Position numbers and translations under genes: made by a program
In this document: piece after piece, positions 58,801 through 64,000 of the stretch
Layout: every line of letters starts with the position of its first letter
How positions within the stretch are numbered: the stretch's first letter is position 1
Notes under the pieces: model-generated
What the model was told of the DNA's origin: nothing
What the model saw: only the letters and a program-made list of their open reading frames with translations
The model's database searches: none
NCBI GenBank assembly: GCA_019055375.1
Contig: JAHQIW010000814.1
Span: 1 to 64,000 of the forward strand
Direction: 5' to 3'
From: Parelaphostrongylus tenuis
Lineage: Eukaryota > Nematoda > Chromadorea > Rhabditida > Metastrongylidae
DNA: 64,000 nt

Positions 58801-59389
58801 CGAATGCAGTACAGGAGGTAAGGGAGGTAAAGTTTCTGAAACAAAATTTTTACAATTCTGAGCCTTTTTAGCTGCAATCAAACCACCACTTAATCTCGTT
58901 GAGAAGTAAACTCTTGAACAGCTTTTACAGTTTCACAATAAATCCTTTTAATCCAAAATAATACCATAAAAATAATGAGTGCGAGCGCTTGAAAACTCAG
59001 TGAGTATGGAGAAGGTATATCTTTCATTAAGTTCTACCAGATTGTAAAGAGGTCCAATGTATATAAACTGAGAGTAACTCAATGCAATCACAGCCATCAT
59101 ATAGATGGCAATCAAGTTTCAAAGTGACAAACCTCTTTGGGGCACGTCAAAAATCAAAGGAAAGCGGTCTTTCTGAACTCCGGGAAAGAATCTTATGAAA
59201 TCAATAATATACTGGTTAAGTTAACGATCAACTTTCTATAGATACTTCAGCAAAATATGAACTTTCTTTTGTAGAATTTGAGCTTATGTAAGGCAGAGGA
59301 TTGTAATAATCGAGGTACGTGCTTTGGAACAAAAACAACCTATGTTTGCGCCTGTGTTCTAGGTTACGCAGGAATCAAATGCGAAGAAA
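52003..59389 (+). CDS. Secreted EGF protein with Ser/Thr-rich region (partial model)
   Basis: Exons: 52003-52080 (MMRNNLVTYTALFLFVSTVT, a signal peptide; donor AAG|GTAGGG), 57768-57941, 58755-58817, 59275-59389. All junctions are phase 0 and the last ends in phase 1. After the signal peptide come a Ser/Thr-rich stretch (STDISTSTSQTDAAAST), an acidic helical part (ENNVDEVKRELDRA then VQDFNSSVAVAKDKLTNAVQ) and one EGF module with six cysteines spaced 4-5-8-1-8 (CKAEDCNNRGTC ... CACVLGYAGIKC). A following exon may lie at 59667-59732 or 59671-59732, and a terminal exon at 63138-63286. The signal exon is joined on phase and logic only, across a 5.7-kb transposon-filled intron; it could belong to another gene. 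Family not recognised. Confidence 0.58.
52090..53700. other. Intron-like spacer, nothing recognised
   Basis: AT-rich sequence after the signal-peptide exon. ORFs at 52836-53030 and 53224-53439 (minus) show no motifs. A short (ATTT)n run is at 53626-53641. Confidence 0.4.
53710..54235. repeat. MITE B, near full length
   Basis: Left: AGTGTTTTCTTAAGACCACG, CTCAAATTTCAATAG, CATGTCATGTGGTCTGATAA, CGTCAGTCGGGCAG. Right: ACCTTTCTTTCGAGTGTTCT and a second inner arm, then AAATTTGAGCGTGGTCTTAA, ACACTCGAAATAAAGG. The GAGCATTCGAGCGTAAAGCA segment after it continues the element centre, so two copies may be overlapped. Confidence 0.7.
54388..54579. mobile_element. Short foldback MITE with ~50-bp arms
   Basis: AGAATTTGCATATGTTTATT, CATACTATTATTACAGCAAA on the left is mirrored by TTTGCTGTAATAATACTATG, AACAAACATATGCAAATTCT on the right. 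AT-rich centre, no coding. Confidence 0.8.
54625..55795 (+). mobile_element. Mariner transposase relic with a nested RTE insertion
   Basis: Catalytic block TVTGDEK, stop, IHFDSPDGKRLWTDPDNQQ near 54770-54850 (first D of DD34D), then LCIWWDQNGVLYYELLKSGE near 54890-54950 and HDN..PHVAK-type sequence frame-shifted near 55040. After the nested RTE (55103-55623) the C-terminal QPYSPGDEPSDCH (family PYSPDLAPSDYH) resumes at about 55627. Closest relative in the window is 11890-13220. Confidence 0.85.
55103..55623 (+). mobile_element. RTE 3' fragment nested in mariner
   Basis: CATTTTCGACTCGACGGTCA, GCGGCAGAAACCTGG, GGAGTATCCCGTATCTCACA and the GAATCACTCGACGGTCAACG terminus with AATGACAGGTGACAGGTGA tail. 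It splits the mariner between its RWEV-type and PYSP-type motifs. Confidence 0.85.
55809..55966. repeat. Compound TA/TATATC/ACTTTATA microsatellite
   Basis: (TATC)n, (TA)n, then repeated AGTGAACTTTATAT and ACTTTATATA units. The block TATCTAAGTGAACTTTA occurs twice. Confidence 0.9.
56073..56112 (-). repeat. SINE B 3'-end fragment
   Basis: CTGTGCGGATCCCCACACTT and CTTGCATTCGGTTTATTTCC are the complement of the SINE B end (AGTACTGGGATCCGCACAGT). Confidence 0.55.
56225..56315 (-). repeat. tRNA-like repeat A2, minus copy
   Basis: The complement gives GCGCAGTGATAGCACGCGCC (A box), GAAACGCATGTTCAACTTCC (weak B box) and a TTTTGCATATCACGC 3' part, as in 25062 and 47575. Confidence 0.5.
56400..57700 (-). 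other. GC-richer stretch with coding-like minus-strand patches, unidentified
   Basis: Base composition is unlike the surrounding AT-rich introns. On the minus strand, 57360-57235 encodes NSKTNGASDFMKEARERRAK and YRNALRSKHF, and 57110-56790 encodes patches such as VRTDDIRSTFDGVNKDIISI with stops. The phrases STFDGVNKDI and TVDVIKDANTES resemble each other. This may be a decayed mobile-element ORF of a family I do not recognise. The plus-strand frames here (56897-57109, 57385-57609) are probably shadows. Confidence 0.35.
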
Positions 59390-59666
59390 GTGAGTGTTTT
59401 CAGATTAATCACTTGGATATAATTTTATTTTGTAGCATTTCATTGATTAACATTACTCTAATTAGTAAAAAAATGCTAGTTAAAGCGAGACAACTGGTCA
59501 GCTATGAGTCGACGGTAGTTTTTCAAAAGAGGAGGGTGCTCGAAAATTGCACTTACATTTCGATTCGAATTTTTGAAATAAGAATGTGCATGTACAGATT
59601 TTGAAAATCTTCTATGATTTATTCTCCAACAGTGGCGTTAAAGAGGATCGTCTAACGTTTCTGTAG

Positions 59667-59732
59667 ATAGACATATGGCCGGAATGTCAAGTTCAAGTGA
59701 GATCACTGGATCCGAAAACCGTTTTTCACACT
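59667..59732 (+). CDS. Possible next exon of the second EGF gene
   Basis: Acceptor ACGTTTCTGTAG ends at 59666; donor ACT|GTAAGG at 59733. Entering in the required phase gives RHMAGMSSSSEITGSENRFS. A shifted acceptor at 59670 gives IWPECQVQVRSLDPKTVFHT in an equally valid phase. I cannot choose between them. Confidence 0.4.
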
Positions 59733-60439
59733 GTAAGGCTTCAAATCCATAAACGTAGCTGTAAAGCTATGCCTTGTACCAAAGGGTCTTTCAACTCCCG
59801 TATGGTCACAAATTGAATACCAGGCTTCAACCACTTCCACCGAGTCAAAAATGTCACTTAATGTGCGTGGTAAAAATTGAGTTCTGTGATTAACCCTTTG
59901 CGGACTGCAAGGGTAATCTTGACACTCAGCTGGGCGCCCCGTTCGGACAGCTACGAAGATTGGTGTGTGTTCCTATACAAATTTGAGTTAATTAAGTTCC
60001 TAAGTGAGCATCATCTTCAGTAAATGATGGAATATCAGTGAGGAAACTTCTACGTGATCAACTTTAGTAGAATAAACGCCAATGCTCCACAAAACCTTTC
60101 ATTTTTCAACGGAAAATTTGCGATAAGGAACATACAACCTTGTTATTGGACATTTTTCTCATTTTTCTGATGTTTTCGTGGTCAATCATTAGCCTGAAAA
60201 AACTGACTGAATTCGCAACTTGTTGAATGAAAAGATTTCTACAGTATCTACTACTAATAAAAAAAGATATCGTTTTGCAGTCGCAGTTCATTTTTCCTAT
60301 TTCACAGCAAATTTCTTGTCTTCGTATAGTAGGATTTTAAATATTGGAAAATCTATTGGTAAAAAAGTTCAACTTTCCATGGAGATACTTCTGTGAATGT
60401 ATTTTCTATAAGAATGGCACCAAAAAAAAAAAATAACGC

Positions 60440-60755
60440 GAGGGCTCATATGGCGTAATGATTGTAAGTGCTCTGCGTCGCGCACAAAGTCGATAGTTCA
60501 ATCTCGCGCCCGGTGATCACCAAGCTATCAATCCCTCCGCGGTCGGTTTGGTTTTAGGCTAGTAACAGACTTGTTTGAGAGGATAACCAGCACTGATCTA
60601 TGAAATATTTCACATATTACTGATATTGTTAACATTGTATCGGGAGTCATTGTAAAGGCCATATATGCATTCAGTCCCTCCAACGAAGTTACAAATTGAA
60701 AGCAAGTGCATGGTGCATGCCTTAGACATTGATCAACGCCGAGAGCTTTATTCCT
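60440..60755 (+). repeat. SINE C, near full length
   Basis: Head GCGTAATGATTGTAAGTGCT, GATAGTTCAATCTCGCGCCC, then GATCACCAAGCTATCAATCC, CAGACTTGTTTGAGAGG, CATTCAGTCCCTCCAACGAA, AGCAAGTGCATGGTGCATGC and GATCAACGCCGAGAGCTTTA. Preceded by A12 (60421-60432). Confidence 0.8.
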
Positions 60756-60759
60756 TAAA

Positions 60760-61425
60760 ATCCAGTCGCCTTGAAAATCCTTACTTGTTAATATAATTTC
60801 CGTCGCATGCAGTCGCTTTGTGAGAAATACACTAGTAAATCCTTGGTTTTTTCTAGAAATAAGCTGTCTCACAAAAGTATTAGTGGTCATTCGTTAGCTC
60901 GATAATTGGAGATTCAAGTAGCGCGCTTATCTTCTAGAAAGGGCATCTTCTGCTTAAGCTACTAGGGAAAATGATAACAAATTGTTTTCGCAGGAGTCAG
61001 CTCGCCCACCCAAGTTCACACAGAATCAGTTGGTACTTATTTAGTAGAATTTTGATTTCATGGAAACCTCACCACTACGAAAAGTTTTTCAAATTAATAA
61101 TAAAGGGAATTCCATAAACGCAATTTTAGTGGAAAGAAGCTCAGTTGTTTTGAATTTTTTGATTTTGAAGTGACACCTACATTCAGGAGAAAGTGCATTT
61201 CCAGTTTTTTGAAAAACAAATGCATGGCTCTATGAATATTTTACATATTACTGATATTGCTAACATTTTATCAAAACATCTATCTAACAATCAGCCACTC
61301 ATGACAGTAATATCAAAGAAAAACAATTATTACCTGAAAATTTTACATTTTCCATTTTGTACAACCTATACGATCCGTACATTCGTACATTGTATATACA
61401 TTAACCATTTCATCATACCTTTCAC
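60760..61425. other. No gene seen
   Basis: AT-rich; a minus frame (60528-60890) is mostly SINE shadow. The phrase ATATTACTGATATTG occurs at 60613 and 61247, inside and outside the SINE. Confidence 0.35.
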
Positions 61426-61429
61426 TTCG

Positions 61430-61690
61430 AGTGTTTTAAAACCAAGCTCAAATTTCAGTATGCCCAATAATTATTTTTTGAGCCATACATGTGGTCTATT
61501 ATGGGCAAACTTATACAGCCCAATACACATGTTTCGTCTTGTCTTCATAGCCTCGTCAATTGGGGAGTACCCGTCGTCTCCACGTAATCCTTTCGCGGAA
61601 ACCAACCCCCTACATAAAGGCGCAAACGTACTATTTACACCTGCTATTAGGTGAAAAATATCACTGAATGATATCACTGAATTAACCATT
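61430..61690. repeat. MITE B, left-half copy
   Basis: CATACCTTTCACTTCGAGTG, AAGCTCAAATTTCAGTATGC, TTTGAGCCATACATGTGGTC, AGCCCAATACACATGTTTCG and CGTCAATTGGGGAG. The right arm is missing, and it ends in a short duplicated AATATCACTGAATGATATCA. Confidence 0.7.
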
Positions 61691-62009
61691 TTATTCCCAA
61701 TAAATTCAACTGTCTTTTTATCCTACGGAAGCCTATTTGTAGGTCATTACAACCAACAATTTGAAATGTTCAGCTCATCCCTAGAATACGCACTCCCATC
61801 GAAAACTATCCGACCAGTTTAGATGTATATTTTTGGTGAGAAGTATGAAAGCATTCTATGCAAGCACTCCATTGATTGCGAATTGTGAAACTTTCCAGTT
61901 TTTTTCTTCTTCAAACACGTTGCCCAACCCTGACAAACTTTCGGTAGAAATCAGTACTAGTCTACTATCCGGCCAGACTGAAACAAATAAGCAGCGAAAT
62001 ACTACTTAT

Positions 62010-62400
62010 ATTTCCTCTTAAGGAATAGCGAGTATGCAGCCATCTGGTTGATCATATTCACGGCCCTGTGCGTGCAACCCTCACCAACTTGTGGAACTCC
62101 CGTATCTGAACTGATGGCGAAGATGTGTGCTGTCGAAACAGTTCTGACCTCTTTCTTATCCGTTCACCTATTTACCATTACGCTTTTATTGTTCTGTATC
62201 GCTCTCCACTCACATGCGTGGTGCACCTCATCTTGCCGATCCTTTTTGCGATAGCCCAGGCTAGAGTAACGTTGTATAAGCAGTTGTCGGCGAAGAGATG
62301 TCTCCCTCATTTCACAGGTCGTCCAATAGTCTCGTCAGAACACTGTCTTCATAACACTCGGCCGATTTAGAATTCGTGTGCCGAAACCTGATCAAATCAT
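62010..62400. pseudogene. Coding-like relic, strand uncertain
   Basis: On the minus strand, 62150-62025 encodes TAHIFAISSDTGVPQVGEGC and THRAVNMINQMAAYSLFLKR to a stop, and 62300-62180 (another frame) encodes YNVTLAWAIAKRIGKMRCTT. On the plus strand, a hydrophobic frame (WLIIFTALCV, TSFLSVHLFTITLLLFCIAL) covers the same bases. The minus reading has the better amino-acid mix, but I cannot identify it. Confidence 0.3.
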
Positions 62401-62645
62401 CGTTCACCATTTACTTTGAACATTTTTATTCCATATCTGTTTCGTTTAAAAGTAATGCACTGCATTAGCTTGGTTATTTCTTCGAATCGCGCTATCTACT
62501 CGTCTGCATACACTTGTGGCAAACTTATCTACGTCTTTACAATCCGTGTTGATAAGTGTTAGCAACGGTCGTACCTTGTACAAGATGTCCTCTGGATCGC
62601 ACCACTCATTATCTGCTAGATGCAAGTGAATTATCACCTAAAATA

Positions 62646-62982
62646 TTAGGTCGCTCCATAACTTTCGGAACTAAAGCAATAAACACCAAATTTGCTAAGC
62701 AGAAGTCATTGGAATTGCATGATTTTAGTACCGTTCAATTGCGCATTTTCTTGCGAACATATTGATATACGACTTGCTCAAACTTACTTAAATTGGAACT
62801 GTTGTGGGAACAAATTCGCTTACTACTCATACACGAAAGGCAGTTTATAGATAGGTAGTATATTAAAATGTTCGCAACAAAATATGCAATTTGAACGATG
62901 TCAGATATATGCAATTTTAGTTACTTTTGGTAATAGGTTTGGTGTTCATTGCCCTGGTACCAGAACTTATGGGGCGACCTAA
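62646..62982. mobile_element. Mariner MITE, 337 bp, with TA target sites
   Basis: Begins TTAGGTCGCTCCATAA and ends TTATGGGGCGACCTAA, flanked by TA at 62644-62645 and 62983-62984. Inner TIR includes AATAAACACCAAATTTGCT mirrored by AGGTTTGGTGTTCATTGCC. No transposase. A shorter, cleaner relative of 179-921. Confidence 0.9.
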
Positions 62983-63137
62983 TATATCTCTCGGCTTGAC
63001 ACGCGGCTCCAAATTGGAGTTATAGAGAGATGGTTGGTTGCTTCAGTATACTACACTCACTTAAAGGCACAAACTAACAACTTTTCATCTCATCGATCGA
63101 TGTACCTTTCCATTATTCATTTTCCCGCTGGCCACAG

Positions 63138-63286
63138 ATGTTCGTCTACCTCACAATGAAATCCCAGATATCCCTCTCGAACAGCCTGTAGAAATCGGCT
63201 GGCTTGTCGCAGCAGCACAGGACGTCGCTGTGAAGACTGCTCCTAGCTCGCTGAGAAGTGAAGAGGGAGGGAGGGATCTTGGGTGA
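63138..63286 (+). CDS. Candidate terminal exon, possibly of the second EGF gene
   Basis: The acceptor CGCTGGCCACAG (ending 63137) opens a frame entering in phase 1, encoding VRLPHNEIPDIPLEQPVEIG, WLVAAAQDVAVKTAP and SSLRSEEGGRDLG to TGA at 63284. Entry phase matches the exit phase of exon 59667-59732. Coding-like composition, but no domain recognised. Confidence 0.4.
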
Positions 63287-63289
63287 CGC

Positions 63290-64000
63290 CCCATTTTGTA
63301 CCTAACTGTCTAAGTCATTATCCCCAGAATCCGCGCATTGATAAGCCCGACACAGAGAAGTAATCACTCACAGTCATACTAGTCGAGGGTGATATGTATT
63401 GCAGAAAGGTGGCTGACCAGGAGAACTCTGGTATGCTGATGAAAAGCTGTAATTGGTTGAAGTTATTGTTACTGAAGTCATCTGAGATGAGAAACTGGAC
63501 GACATGCAGGAAACCACAAAGCAGACATTCAACTAAAGAACTACATAGAGCATGTAAAGTTGGCGCGTAATGTCCGGTGTCAATTTACCCGGCATAAAGT
63601 GTGTTCATAGTGCAGAACAAGCGGATGATAAAAAGTTGGCACCTATAAAGCGCTAAAGTAAAGTTTTTTTTGCATAATTTAATGGAGGTTCCAACTCTTA
63701 GAATACGCTATTGATCAGAAAAATATTGAGAGTTACCGGCAAAGTGGGATAGTATGCATTGAGCAGCACCTTCTTTGGCAAATCATCCATATCTTTCTAT
63801 TTTTTAATCACTATGATAAACTTTATGTATTAAATGCAACAAGAGTATATGAAAGTCCAAGTAGTATAAGCCACCAAATTCTACGCAAGTTTCGAAAAGA
63901 ATGAGATGAAAGGCAGAACAAGCGAGTGAAAGAAGTCCTGCAATTCTCACATTATGTGATGTTATGCGAGAAAGTTGAATTCTATCACGAATATGAAGCA
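63290..64000. other. No gene seen
   Basis: No exon, repeat or RNA gene recognised up to the window end. Confidence 0.4.

Noticed and set aside
1..64000. CRISPR array, rRNA, operon or prophage
   Set aside because: No regularly spaced short direct repeats with unique spacers, no rRNA-like conserved stretches, no tightly packed co-oriented ORFs; the sequence is clearly eukaryotic.

Overview
The window looks like a nematode nuclear genome, most likely a strongylid such as a hookworm. The evidence is short GT-AG introns ending in TTTCAG-like acceptors, a nematode-specific Srx-type chemoreceptor, RTE retrotransposons that resemble strongylid RTE proteins as I remember them, and many tRNA-derived repeats, mariner relics and MITEs. 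There are no operons or bacterial signals. Genes are split into exons of 26-230 bp, so most long uninterrupted ORFs are repeat shadows. I built the gene models by eye from splice signals and reading-phase continuity. No database was searched.

Layout. 0.2-0.9 kb: small mariner relic. 1.0-7.3 kb (minus): PP1-like Ser/Thr phosphatase, six clear exons, with a one-base deletion in one exon. 7.3-15 kb: repeats, including an RTE 3' end, a mariner relic hit by two SINEs, and an inverted cluster of tRNA-like repeats. 15.0-24.7 kb (plus): a 12-exon gene whose phases close exactly on a 379-residue secreted EGF-type protein with a C-terminal hydrophobic tail. A two-exon, 57-residue single-pass membrane protein lies antisense inside its 3.5-kb intron, beside a piggyBac-type MITE. 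24.8-29 kb: RTE fragments, a MITE and tRNA-like repeats. 29.2-40.1 kb (minus): an Srx-type 7TM chemoreceptor whose introns hold a long RTE, a mariner relic, SINEs and an RTE endonuclease fragment. It carries at least two single-base homopolymer indels. 40-52 kb: SINEs, a ~172-bp tandem repeat with exon-like units, foldback elements, a long RTE copy, a Tc1/mariner relic and a second RTE lineage. 52.0-59.4 kb or further (plus): a second secreted EGF protein (signal-peptide exon, Ser/Thr-rich and helical exons, one EGF module). 60-64 kb: SINE, MITEs, possible terminal exons.

The genes do not form a pathway. The recognisable ones are a signalling phosphatase, a chemosensory receptor and two extracellular EGF proteins. 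The strongest structural themes are repeated head-to-head pairs of tRNA-like repeats, dense nested insertions, and three or more one-base indels in otherwise well preserved coding exons. The indels are either decay or uncorrected consensus errors.
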